From RGIG1995 sp045652425 (GTDB lineage: Bacteria; Bacillota; Clostridia; Oscillospirales; CAG-272), in NCBI GenBank assembly GCA_045652425.1, contig JAZRUG010000018.1, positions 1-64,000 on the forward strand: 64,000 nt of DNA, in the 5' to 3' direction. The notes below the pieces were generated by a model. The model was not told the origin of the DNA. It searched no databases and saw only the letters and a list, made by a program, of their open reading frames with translations. The position numbers and the translations under genes are program-made. This document shows positions 41,239-49,602 of this stretch, in pieces; the first letter of the stretch is position 1, and every line of letters begins with the position of its first letter.

Positions 41239-42006
41239 TTAGGAGAATTTATTTTTCAAACGCAAATTATCGGCAATCATGGCGATAAATTCGCTGTTTG
41301 TGGGCTTACCTCGGTTATTTTGAATGGTGTATCCGAAATAGGAATTGAGGGTATCGATGTCGCCTCTGTCCCAAGCAACTTCAATAGCGTGTCTTATAGC
41401 GCGTTCAACTCTTGAAGAGGTAGTAGAATATTTTTGCGCTACCGAGGGATAGAGGATTTTTGTAACCGAGTTAATAATATTATTATCTTCAATAGCCATC
41501 ATAATTGCTGTGCGAAGATATTGATAACCTTTGATGTGTGCGGGTACGCCGATTTGGTGAATAATTTTTGTTATTTGAGTTTCCATATCAGCGAGGGAAG
41601 CTTTTTGAGAGTAGGAATTTTGAGTTGGGCGAATATTTTTAGATACTATTCTAATAATGCGTTCTTTAAGAGTTGCATAATCGAGGGGCTTAACGAGGCA
41701 GTATTCAGCGCCTGCTTCTGTAGCTTCTGAAAAGATATTGGGGTTATTAACCATGGAAACTACGATAAAGGCAGGGGGATTGTCCATATCTTTAACTTTA
41801 GTCATTACTTTGATGAAATCGAGTTTTGACAGCCAGGCGTCGAGTATAACGATGTCGGGACGGAAGAGTCTGATTTTATTTTCAGCATCTTCGCCGTTAA
41901 TTGCAAGTTCTATTGATTTAAAGCCGAGCTTTGAAAGGTTGTCCTTGCAGCTGATACGAAAATCGATATTTTCGTCTGCAATAAGAATTTTTATTGATTG
42001 TTCCAT
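41239..42006 (-). CDS. spo0A: Sporulation master regulator Spo0A
   Basis: 255 residues from the ATG at 42006; GGAG lies 13 bases upstream and the longer frame is not supported. An N-terminal receiver (about 5-120) has D11, phosphoacceptor D56 in VILDAWLS and K106 in LVKPLD. The C-terminal DNA-binding domain (about 150-255) has GVPAHIKGYQYLRTAIMM and the recognition helix SRVERAIRHAIEVAW, nearly as in Bacillus and Clostridium. The usual proline and glycine after the phosphoacceptor (D-x-x-M-P-x-x-x-G) are missing. A TGTCGAT box at 42114-42120 is close to the 0A-box and may mean autoregulation. It commits the cell to sporulation. Confidence 0.95.
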   Translation of the reverse strand: MEQSIKILIADENIDFRISCKDNLSKLGFKSIELAINGEDAENKIRLFRPDIVILDAWLSKLDFIKVMTKVKDMDNPPAFIVVSMVNNPNIFSEATEAGAEYCLVKPLDYATLKERIIRIVSKNIRPTQNSYSQKASLADMETQITKIIHQIGVPAHIKGYQYLRTAIMMAIEDNNIINSVTKILYPSVAQKYSTTSSRVERAIRHAIEVAWDRGDIDTLNSYFGYTIQNNRGKPTNSEFIAMIADNLRLKNKFS

Positions 42007-42228
42007 TTTCCACACACTCCGTATTACTTTGTTCTGTATTTTATGGATATATATTACCATAATTTTCCAATTATTGCAATAGTTTTTCAAATAAAATACT
42101 AACTAAAAAATTTTGTCGATATGTGGTTAAAACTACCAAATTTTACCAAATAACAAAATTAAGGGTTGGGAAATAGATATTTTAGGGGATAAAACAACGA
42201 ATGTGAGTCGAATTAATAAAGCATAATT

Positions 42229-42479
42229 GACGACCTCATCCGTCACGTCGCTTGTAGAATAATAATATATATAAGGTTAATGGCGACGCGACACCTTCTC
42301 CCACCGGAGAAGGTGCAATGTATAATCTTCCACAAAATTTGAAAAAATAATAAGATTTTATATAATTAACGTTTTTTAGTTTGTACAGACAATGACCTTC
42401 TCCGGTGGGAGAAGGTGTCGAGGCAGTGTATAAACATTACTTATTATATTACCTTGCTGCCGAGACGGATGAGGTCGTT
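42229..42479. repeat. MITE-like element, single-unit relative of 27013-27468
   Basis: Terminal repeats GACGACCTCATCCGTC (42229-42244) and GACGGATGAGGTCGTT (42464-42479; one mismatch). A forward CCTTCTCCCACCGGAGAAGG block begins near 42293 and a reversed copy near 42393, about 100 bp apart. Same order of parts as the longer element, with only one internal unit. Confidence 0.88.
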
Positions 42480-42581
42480 TATAATAATCATTTCAATTTA
42501 TCCTTTATTATGGAATCGATAGTTTGTTTATTAGTTTTGAGCTGTAAAAAAGGGACTAAGTTGACTTAGCCCCAATATTTA

Positions 42582-43301
42582 TTATGCTTTTTTCAAATAT
42601 TCAACTTGAGATTTAGTGAGATGACGCCAATTGCCGGGGGGAATATCGCCGAGTTTTATATTACCGATAGCGACGCGCTGGAGTTTTGTAATTTCAAGTT
42701 CTGTTTGTTCGCACATTTTACGTATTTGTCTGTTTCTGCCTTCATAAAGTTCCATACGTATAACTGTATAATTATCTTTACGTGTAACAATATCACAAGC
42801 GACGGGTAATATTTCATAGTCGTCTATAATCATAGGTTTCCCTAATGCTTTTAACTGTTCGGGAGTAATTTCGCCCTTGACTCTGACGTGATAAATTTTA
42901 GGGATTTTGTGGCGTGGGTGCATAAGCTTGTTAGCGAGGTCGCCGTCGTTAGTAAAAAGAAGTAAACCTTCGGAATCCATATCGAGTCTGCCTACGGGGT
43001 AAACTCTCGTGCCTACGTCTTCAACAAGCTCTGCGACACATTTTCTTGACTTATCGTCGGAGAGGGTAGTAACGTAACCGCGCGGCTTATTGAGCATAAT
43101 ATACACTTTTCGGTCATTTTGTTTGATTTCAATAGGCTGTCCTTTGTATGTAACCCGGTCCTTACCGGGAATAACCTTTTGACCGAGTTCGGCGGGTTGA
43201 CCGTTAACTTTTATTCTGCCGGCTTCAATTTCTTTTTCTGCGGCGCGTCGGCTCATAATACCTGCTGTTGATAAAAATTTTTGAAGACGGATTTCTTCCA
43301 T
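42582..43301 (-). CDS. rluB: rRNA pseudouridine synthase (RluB/RsuA family)
   Basis: 239 residues. An S4 RNA-binding domain (about 4-60: RLQKFLSTAGIMSRRAAEKEIEAGRIKVNG) precedes the catalytic domain with GRLDMDSEGLLLFTNDG, whose first aspartate is the nucleophile. GRNRQIRKMCE is the closing family motif. It isomerises a uridine in 23S (RluB) or 16S (RsuA) rRNA. It is the last gene of the long lon-to-rluB operon, 2 bp after dacF. Confidence 0.93.
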   Translation of the reverse strand: MEEIRLQKFLSTAGIMSRRAAEKEIEAGRIKVNGQPAELGQKVIPGKDRVTYKGQPIEIKQNDRKVYIMLNKPRGYVTTLSDDKSRKCVAELVEDVGTRVYPVGRLDMDSEGLLLFTNDGDLANKLMHPRHKIPKIYHVRVKGEITPEQLKALGKPMIIDDYEILPVACDIVTRKDNYTVIRMELYEGRNRQIRKMCEQTELEITKLQRVAIGNIKLGDIPPGNWRHLTKSQVEYLKKA

Positions 43302-43303
43302 AA

Positions 43304-44413
43304 TTATATAATACTCCTAAAAAAGTCTAATATGGTTTTTTTATATTTCTTTTTACTGACATTGTTTTGCGCCAATAAGTCAACTCTGCCGATTTCTTCG
43401 CCGTTATTGTAATAGATAACGTGTCCTATGACATCGTTTTGCTTTATAGGGGCAAAAAGAAATCTGTCAAGAATAAATTCACTTGTGATATTTGCTGTTT
43501 GCTTGTCGCACGTATAGGATAGACCGCCGGGATTTGAAACGGTTACGTAGTCGGTGATGCCGCCGACAACCGGTATTTTAAGAGTTATGTCATTCGGTGC
43601 AGCAAGATGGTATGTCATAACTTTTTCAAACCCGAGATCAAGCATGGTTATATGGTCATTCCAATCGTTTGGCGCGTTAAGAGTAACAGCAATAACGGTA
43701 GTACCGTTTTTTTCTGCTGCAGACACAAGACAACGACCGGTTTTCTTGGTGAAGCCGGTTTTTACGCCGATAGCACCGTCGTAAATTTTGAGTAACTTGT
43801 TATGATTAACGAGAACACGGGTTCCGTCACCGTTACTCATTGGAATAGTATGTTTAAAAGTAGATACTATTTTACGGAACGTTTTGTTTTCAAGGGCGTG
43901 TTTTGTTATAACAGCCAAGTCATAGGCTGTAGTGTAATGGTTGTCGTCGTATAGACCGTGGGGATTGGTGAAATGGGTATCTTTTAGACCGATACTTTCC
44001 GCTTTTTCGTTCATAAGAAGCGCAAAATTATCGATACTTCCCGCAACTTCAACGGCTATTGCCGTTGCGGCATCGTTGGCGCTTTGAAGAAGAAGCGCAT
44101 AGAGCAGCTGTTCCATGGTAAGAACTTCGCCGTGTTTGAGGTATATTGAAGAGCCTTCAATTCCGATAGCTTCATCGGCAATTTGCACTTGTTTTTCGAG
44201 AGGACATTTTTCAATTGCGACGAGAGCCGTCATAATTTTGGTAGTACTTGCCATACCCATTCTCGCGTGTGCATTTTTTTCGTAGATTACAGAACTGCCG
44301 TGACCGTCAATCAATACGGCGCTTTGCGCTGAAGTTGACAATGCTGAAGCACTAACACACAAAAATGAGGAAAATAGTACCGATATAAGCAATAATATAA
44401 TTGTTTTTTTCAT
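43304..44413 (-). CDS. dacF: D-alanyl-D-alanine carboxypeptidase (DacF-type)
   Basis: 369 residues with a signal peptide (about 1-24). Penicillin-binding motifs: S56-x-x-K59 in ASTTK, SAN near 113-115, KTG in GVKTGFT. After the catalytic domain comes a beta-rich domain and a C-terminal amphipathic anchor (KKKYKKTILDFFRSII). It trims the terminal D-alanine of peptidoglycan peptides outside the membrane; the DacF branch acts in forespore cortex formation, which agrees with ytfJ being next upstream. A perfect 15-bp inverted repeat directly precedes its ribosome site. Confidence 0.93.
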   Translation of the reverse strand: MKKTIILLLISVLFSSFLCVSASALSTSAQSAVLIDGHGSSVIYEKNAHARMGMASTTKIMTALVAIEKCPLEKQVQIADEAIGIEGSSIYLKHGEVLTMEQLLYALLLQSANDAATAIAVEVAGSIDNFALLMNEKAESIGLKDTHFTNPHGLYDDNHYTTAYDLAVITKHALENKTFRKIVSTFKHTIPMSNGDGTRVLVNHNKLLKIYDGAIGVKTGFTKKTGRCLVSAAEKNGTTVIAVTLNAPNDWNDHITMLDLGFEKVMTYHLAAPNDITLKIPVVGGITDYVTVSNPGGLSYTCDKQTANITSEFILDRFLFAPIKQNDVIGHVIYYNNGEEIGRVDLLAQNNVSKKKYKKTILDFFRSII

Positions 44414-44422
44414 AAAATACTC

Positions 44423-44462
44423 CGTTTCAAATAAATATCTTTAATAGTATTTATTTGAAACG
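44423..44462. promoter_or_regulatory. 15-bp perfect inverted repeat before dacF
   Basis: CGTTTCAAATAAATA (44423-44437) and its exact complement (44448-44462) with a 10-bp loop. On the minus strand it ends at the CGGAG ribosome site of dacF. It could be an operator or an mRNA hairpin that sets dacF expression apart from the rest of the operon. Confidence 0.7.
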
Positions 44463-44503
44463 AAAGCATTTCGTATGCAAAAAAACAGGTGGAAAAATAA
44501 TCT

Positions 44504-44911
44504 TTATTCGCCTTTATTTTCTTTTGCAAAGACGTTTTTAATTTTTTCCAAAATATCGGGGGATTTTTCAATAATATTGCCTACAGTTGCAATTTTATTG
44601 GTTGTTGTATCGGGGGTAGACATACTGAGAAGTTCAACAGTAGAGTCTGGCTTGATTACCAAAAATGCCATAGGTGTAACTGCAACGCCTGTACCCGAGC
44701 CACCGCCAAAGTTATTATTCTTTTCTGCTTGTTCTTTTTTTGACGCATAGTCAAGACCGCCCGAAGCAAAGCCGAGTGAGATTTTTGATACGGGGATAAT
44801 TGTAACTCCGCCCGTAGTTGTAACAGGTTCGCCGATGACCGTATTGGCTTCAACTATACCTTTCAAGCTGTCGAGAGTAGTTCTGATAATATCATTCTGT
44901 TTGCTGTCCAT
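44504..44911 (-). CDS. ytfJ: Sporulation protein YtfJ (GerW family)
   Basis: 135 residues. GEPVTTTGGVTIIPVSKISLGFASGG and the glycine-rich GGGSGTGVAVTPMAFLVI are the family hallmarks. YtfJ is made in the forespore and needed for efficient germination in Bacillus. It lies between the DUF2953 gene (35 bp upstream) and dacF, an order also common in other Firmicutes. Confidence 0.93.
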   Translation of the reverse strand: MDSKQNDIIRTTLDSLKGIVEANTVIGEPVTTTGGVTIIPVSKISLGFASGGLDYASKKEQAEKNNNFGGGSGTGVAVTPMAFLVIKPDSTVELLSMSTPDTTTNKIATVGNIIEKSPDILEKIKNVFAKENKGE

Positions 44912-44946
44912 AGTAATCCTCCTAATGAAGCGATTTATTTAATAAT

Positions 44947-45597
44947 TTAATTGTTTTCTATTATGTTATTTTGATTCTTTCTCTTTATATAACCCATAAA
45001 GAATTTAAAAGCAAGTGAAAGACCGTGCCATACTCTTAAACCTAAAGTAATATTGATTTTTGCGTTATTAGTGCCTTCCAAAAAATCGGGTTTAACAATA
45101 ATAGTGTTATTATTTTTTACGTTAACGTTAGTTATGTTTGAGAGCAATTCCACAATGTATGAAGTGATCTGACAAATACCACCGTAGATAAGCGCCGTTT
45201 GAGCAGGGTTGTCCGTTCCTACTGTTATATGCATTTTGAGTATCTCGACCTTGAGATAACGGCCGAACGGAGACATAACGTTTTCAAGAATAATTTTTAT
45301 AATTTCAAGTATTTCTTTTATTTTGGTAGATTTGTCTTTTTTTGTGGATTCTTCAGAAGATGATGTACTTTTTTTAGCTTTCTTTTTACCAAGTTTGATT
45401 TGTTTTTTTTGTAATGCTTTTATAGAGTATTTTTTAGGATTTGGCTTTTTAATAGAACGTGGAAACAGATTTATATTAAAAAGCAGTATTTTTAGTTTTA
45501 CCGAAAAATCGTCTTCATAAACGAGACAAAGACGTATCTTCAAAAACATAAGGAGAACAATTAATATAATAGGTATAAGAAGTATAAGCCACCACAT
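44947..45597 (-). CDS. DUF2953-family membrane protein
   Basis: 216 residues: one N-terminal transmembrane helix (about 2-20), a basic region rich in Lys and Ser (about 55-90), then a domain with FGRYLKVEILKMHITVGTDNPAQTALIYG that is the DUF2953 signature. The neighbourhood (scpB upstream, ytfJ downstream) is the usual one for this family, which suggests a sporulation-linked envelope role. Function not established. Confidence 0.85.
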   Translation of the reverse strand: MWWLILLIPIILIVLLMFLKIRLCLVYEDDFSVKLKILLFNINLFPRSIKKPNPKKYSIKALQKKQIKLGKKKAKKSTSSSEESTKKDKSTKIKEILEIIKIILENVMSPFGRYLKVEILKMHITVGTDNPAQTALIYGGICQITSYIVELLSNITNVNVKNNNTIIVKPDFLEGTNNAKINITLGLRVWHGLSLAFKFFMGYIKRKNQNNIIENN

Positions 45598-45638
45598 ATA
45601 AGCATCCTCCTTTTTTGTAATAGTTTTTTATAGGGGGG

Positions 45639-46238
45639 TTATTCTGTAACTACTGCTTGTTCAGATGTTGTTTCTTCGGATTGTTCGTCTTCATTTACGT
45701 CAAAGGTAAGCATTTCCACAGAGGGAAGCTGGTCGAGAGAGGTAAGACCGAAGCAACGTAGAAAGTCAAGAGTAGTGCCATAAAGCGAGGGCCTTCCCGG
45801 AACGTCAAGGCGTCCTTTTTTTTCAATAAGATTTTTTTCCATAAGAAGAGCGACGGAGTATGAGCTGTCAAGACCTCTGACTTGTTCTATATATGCGCGT
45901 GTTACGGGCTGATGATATGCAATTATGGCGAGAACCTCAAGAGAAGAGTTTGAGAGGTTACCTCTGCCTTGCTTGATACCGAGAGCCATTTTTACGTACG
46001 ATTCGTATTCGCTCTTGGTGCAAAGCTGACAAGCCTTGTCAAACATGATGAGCTGAACACCTCTCGGAGTATCACTGTTATTATATTTTTCGCTGTAATC
46101 TTCAACCAATTTTTTGGCAATAGCCGGTGTAGTTTCAAGAATATCTGCAATTTTATCATACGAAACGGGGTGTCCTGCGGCATAAAGCACAGCTTCAATT
46201 ATTTCAAAGTTTTTTGAGATATCGAGTTCATTCTGCAT
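45639..46238 (-). CDS. scpB: Segregation and condensation protein ScpB
   Basis: 199 residues: two winged-helix domains (about 8-85 and 90-165), with FEIIEAVLYAAGHPVSYDKIAD at the start and LEVLAIIAYHQPVTRAYIEQVRG in the second. The acidic C-terminal tail is variable in the family. It forms a complex with ScpA and SMC that compacts and segregates the chromosome. Its start overlaps scpA by 11 bases. Confidence 0.95.
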   Translation of the reverse strand: MQNELDISKNFEIIEAVLYAAGHPVSYDKIADILETTPAIAKKLVEDYSEKYNNSDTPRGVQLIMFDKACQLCTKSEYESYVKMALGIKQGRGNLSNSSLEVLAIIAYHQPVTRAYIEQVRGLDSSYSVALLMEKNLIEKKGRLDVPGRPSLYGTTLDFLRCFGLTSLDQLPSVEMLTFDVNEDEQSEETTSEQAVVTE

Positions 46239-46986
46239 TTTCGTTTACTGCCTTTCGGTTAGAGTGAGTGTTGAGGATAATATCAAGTTCGCCGTCATCC
46301 GTTTCTTCAAGCTCTATTCTTCTTGCTTTTGCCAGTTCCAGTATAGCCATAAAAGAAGCAACAAGTTCGGATCGGTTTTCACAAAGAAGCATAAGATTGT
46401 CAAAGGAATCTCTGCCTTGTTTACGGAGTCTTTTCATAATGGAAAGTATTTTTTCCGAAACAGATACCATTCTTCCGCGAAGCAGAGGGGCGAATACTTT
46501 TTCAGGGGGAGCCGAATAGAGTTTGCTTCTGTTTATAAGTCTAACGAAGGCTTTTTGCAGAAGCGTCGAATCCATATCCGTCGGCTGTTCATCTCGCCGA
46601 ACGGGGAAAACGTCGCTTTCTTTTGCAAATCTACCCGAATATTCCGAAAACATACCGTTAAGCAAAACTGCAGCTTCTTTTGCTTTTTTATATTCAAGCA
46701 ACGCAGCGGCAAGTGCTGCTCTCGGGTCTTCTTCGTCTTCCTCTTCTTGTTTGGGGAAGAGCATACGGCTTTTTATGAGCATAAGCTCCGAGGCCATAGC
46801 TATAAATTCACCTGCAATATCCATATCCATTTTTTCCATCATGGACAGATATTCCATATACTGATCGAGTATAAGGGCGATAGGAATATCGCAAATATCT
46901 ATTTTATTTTTAGCGATAAGCGAGAGTAAGAGGTCAAGAGGACCTTCAAATACCTCTAATTTGTAATTTGGTGTTGTTTTTGTCAT
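46228..46986 (-). CDS. scpA: Segregation and condensation protein ScpA
   Basis: 252 residues, kleisin of the SMC complex: YKLEVFEGPLDLLLSLIAKNKIDICDIPI at the N-terminus, MDIAGEFIAMASELMLIKSRMLFP, and a C-terminal winged helix ending in ASFMAILELAKARRIELEE. It bridges SMC heads. Its ATG overlaps the stop of the M50 protease gene by four bases and its stop lies inside scpB. Confidence 0.95.
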   Translation of the reverse strand: MTKTTPNYKLEVFEGPLDLLLSLIAKNKIDICDIPIALILDQYMEYLSMMEKMDMDIAGEFIAMASELMLIKSRMLFPKQEEEDEEDPRAALAAALLEYKKAKEAAVLLNGMFSEYSGRFAKESDVFPVRRDEQPTDMDSTLLQKAFVRLINRSKLYSAPPEKVFAPLLRGRMVSVSEKILSIMKRLRKQGRDSFDNLMLLCENRSELVASFMAILELAKARRIELEETDDGELDIILNTHSNRKAVNENAE

Positions 46987-47681
46987 ATTACAAGTTCCAT
47001 TAAAAAAGTAATTATTTTTAACATACCCTCTGAAAGACTGCTTACGATAAATGTCAAGGGCGTATCAAGCAGTCCGGTGAAGAGAGAAACCATAATTATA
47101 ATTTGAATAATCTGCTCGTATTTCATTAATTTGAAATATAGGTTGTCAGGCAGAAAAACAAGAGCTAATCTTGAACCGTCAAGGGGGGGGACGGGAATAA
47201 GGTTAAATACTGCAAGAGAAAGATTCATATAGTGAAACATAGAACAGAAGGTCAACAAAACCGTGTACAGATTGGTGGTAAATGTATTTTCACCATATAA
47301 TAATGTTGGATTTTTGATGTAAATGATATTTACAATAGCTAACAGTATAAGTCCCAAAAACGACAGAAGAACGTTTGAAAGAGGACCTGCCAAAGCTGTT
47401 ACAGCCATACCTTGTTTAGGTTTTCTGAATCTTCTTGCATTTACGGGGACGGGTTTTGCCCAGCCGAATCCAAAGAAAAACATACATATAGTTCCAAAAA
47501 GGTCAAGGTGTTTTATTGGGTTAAGAGTAAGTCTGCCAAACATTTTGGCTGTAGGATCTCCCATTTTATAGGCGGCATAGCCGTGGGCACATTCGTGAAC
47601 TGAAAGCGCTATCAGCACAATCGGTATACGGAGCAACAGTTCTACGAAATCAAAGTTGCCCGAAAGAATATCACTTATCAT
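46983..47681 (-). CDS. Site-2 protease-family (M50) membrane metallopeptidase
   Basis: 232 residues with about five transmembrane helices. HECAHGYAAYKMGD holds the HExxH zinc site (H-E-C-A-H near residue 29) and NLIPVPPLDGSR the third ligand aspartate. It is the short YwhC-like form without a PDZ domain. Substrate unknown; genes of this type commonly sit before scpA in Firmicutes. Overlaps of four bases with lysA and scpA indicate coupled translation. Confidence 0.93.
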   Translation of the reverse strand: MISDILSGNFDFVELLLRIPIVLIALSVHECAHGYAAYKMGDPTAKMFGRLTLNPIKHLDLFGTICMFFFGFGWAKPVPVNARRFRKPKQGMAVTALAGPLSNVLLSFLGLILLAIVNIIYIKNPTLLYGENTFTTNLYTVLLTFCSMFHYMNLSLAVFNLIPVPPLDGSRLALVFLPDNLYFKLMKYEQIIQIIIMVSLFTGLLDTPLTFIVSSLSEGMLKIITFLMELVI

Positions 47682-48973
47682 AAATCGTTCCTTATTAAAT
47701 CTTCGTAGCTTTCTTTGGCTACAGCGATATATTTTTTATTCTTTGATACCATAACAACAGGGGGGCGGGGAAGTTTGTTGTAGTTTGAAGCCATAGAGTA
47801 GTTATATGCGCCGGTACAAAGAACGGCGAGAGTATCGTTTTTTGCAGGATTTGCTATCTTTGTGTTTTCTGCGATAAGGTCGCCGCTTTCACAGCAACGT
47901 CCTGCAATCGTGCAAGTGTAATCTGCTTTATCGGCAGCCTTGTTTGCGAGTACACAAGTGTAGATTGACTGATAGAGCGCGTATCTCGGGTTGTCAGGCA
48001 TACCGCCGTCGATTGAAACGTAGTTTTTGAATCCCGGAATTTCTTTTACGCTTCCTACGGTGTAGAGTGTAAGTCCTGCTGCCGCAACGAGCGAACGGCC
48101 GGGTTCCATAAGGATAGTGGGCATTTTTATTCCGTTATTCAAAGCGTAATTTTTGATTTTTTCTGCAATTGTGTCTATATTCTTTCCGTAGTCGATGACG
48201 GGGTTTTCTTCAATGTAACGAACGCCCATACCGCCGCCGAGGTTGAGAATCTTGGTTTCATAACCGGTTTCGTCTTTTATCTGCTTTATGAATTTAATCA
48301 TAATTTCAGCAGCGTCCGTAAAGGGTTCACATTCAAATATCTGTGAACCGATATGGCAATGAAGACCGCAAAGTTCAATGTTTGAAAGAGAAAGCGCGTG
48401 TTTTACGATAGCCATAGCCTGTCCTGTTTCAATAGCAGAGCCGAATTTTGAATCAACACTGCCGGTTACGACTGCTTTGTGAGTATGAGGGTCGATTCCG
48501 GGAGTAATGCGGAGGAGAATTTTTTGCTTAAAGTTTCTTTCACCCGCTTGTCTGTTGACGTCAACGAGCTCTTCGTTATTATCGACAACAAAATATCCTA
48601 ATTTGCAGTTCATTGCGAATTCTATATCTTTTTCCGTTTTGTTATTTCCGTGGAAAAATACGTTTTCCATATCGAAACCTGCTTTGTATGCAGTGTAAAG
48701 TTCTCCGGCAGATACAACGTCGCAGCCGATACCCTCATCTTTTGCAATTTCATATACCTTTTTGCAAGAGAAGGCTTTACTTGCGTAGAGGGGCATACTT
48801 CCTTTACCGAAATTTCTTTCAAGAGCAGTTTTGTAGATTCTGCAATTTTCTCTTATAAGGTCTTCGTCCATAATGTAGACGGGAGTACCGTACTCTTTTG
48901 CAAGGTCAACAGTATCGTATCCGCAAAAGGTAAGGTGATTATTTTCATTTATTCCTAAATTTTGATGTAGCAT
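47678..48973 (-). CDS. lysA: Diaminopimelate decarboxylase
   Basis: 431 residues, fold-type III PLP enzyme producing L-lysine from meso-diaminopimelate. The PLP lysine is in LYASKAF, with HCHIGSQIFE, NLGGGMGVRY, EPGRSLVA and CESGD. The length matches the family. It is embedded in the lon operon with no lysine riboswitch upstream, so its control is by the operon and not by a dedicated lysine switch. Confidence 0.95.
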   Translation of the reverse strand: MLHQNLGINENNHLTFCGYDTVDLAKEYGTPVYIMDEDLIRENCRIYKTALERNFGKGSMPLYASKAFSCKKVYEIAKDEGIGCDVVSAGELYTAYKAGFDMENVFFHGNNKTEKDIEFAMNCKLGYFVVDNNEELVDVNRQAGERNFKQKILLRITPGIDPHTHKAVVTGSVDSKFGSAIETGQAMAIVKHALSLSNIELCGLHCHIGSQIFECEPFTDAAEIMIKFIKQIKDETGYETKILNLGGGMGVRYIEENPVIDYGKNIDTIAEKIKNYALNNGIKMPTILMEPGRSLVAAAGLTLYTVGSVKEIPGFKNYVSIDGGMPDNPRYALYQSIYTCVLANKAADKADYTCTIAGRCCESGDLIAENTKIANPAKNDTLAVLCTGAYNYSMASNYNKLPRPPVVMVSKNKKYIAVAKESYEDLIRNDL

Positions 48974-48990
48974 AATTATCCTCTGTATTA

Positions 48991-49602
48991 TTATTTAGAC
49001 GTGTCGCAAAAATTCATTATCTGCGCCCATACGTCATCTTTACCCTCATTTTTTAATGATGAAAAGGGAATGATGGGTGTGCCTTCTTTAACTGAAGGAT
49101 GGTTGATTATAAATTCAAGCATTTTGTTTCTGTCTGTTTTATTGGTTTTGTCCGATTTTGTAACGACTATAAAATAGGGAATATTTACGGTGTTGAGATA
49201 GTCAAGCATCATTAAGTCGTCGGAAGTGGGACCTGCTTTCATATCGATAAGCTGCGCCACCGCTTTAAGAGAAGTATCTCCATCGTTACGCGCGGTGAAA
49301 AAGCCGTCGGTGAGAGCAGACCATCTTTTTTTGTCTTCTGCGCTTCTCTTTGCGTATCCATACCCCGGAAGGTCAACGAGGTAGAGTTTTTTATCTACCG
49401 AATAGAAGTTAACGGTAATAGTCTTGCCGGGGGCTGAACTGACACGGGCAAGTTTTTTTCTTCCGAGCAGGGTGTTTATAAGTGAACTTTTACCAACGTT
49501 TGATCTGCCCGAAAACGCTATTTGGGGGAGAGAAAATGCAGGGAACTGTTTAGTTGTACCCGCAGTTATTTCAAGGTTGGAGTTTTGTATATTTAGTTTC
49601 AT
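48991..49602 (-). CDS. engB: Ribosome-biogenesis GTPase EngB (YsxC)
   Basis: 203 residues from the ATG at 49602, which overlaps the lon stop as ATGA; GAGG lies just upstream. G motifs: GRSNVGKS (32-39), the T in GKTITVNF, DLPGYGYA, TKSD. It is essential for 50S subunit assembly. The lon-engB order is conserved among Firmicutes. Confidence 0.95.
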   Translation of the reverse strand: MKLNIQNSNLEITAGTTKQFPAFSLPQIAFSGRSNVGKSSLINTLLGRKKLARVSSAPGKTITVNFYSVDKKLYLVDLPGYGYAKRSAEDKKRWSALTDGFFTARNDGDTSLKAVAQLIDMKAGPTSDDLMMLDYLNTVNIPYFIVVTKSDKTNKTDRNKMLEFIINHPSVKEGTPIIPFSSLKNEGKDDVWAQIMNFCDTSK

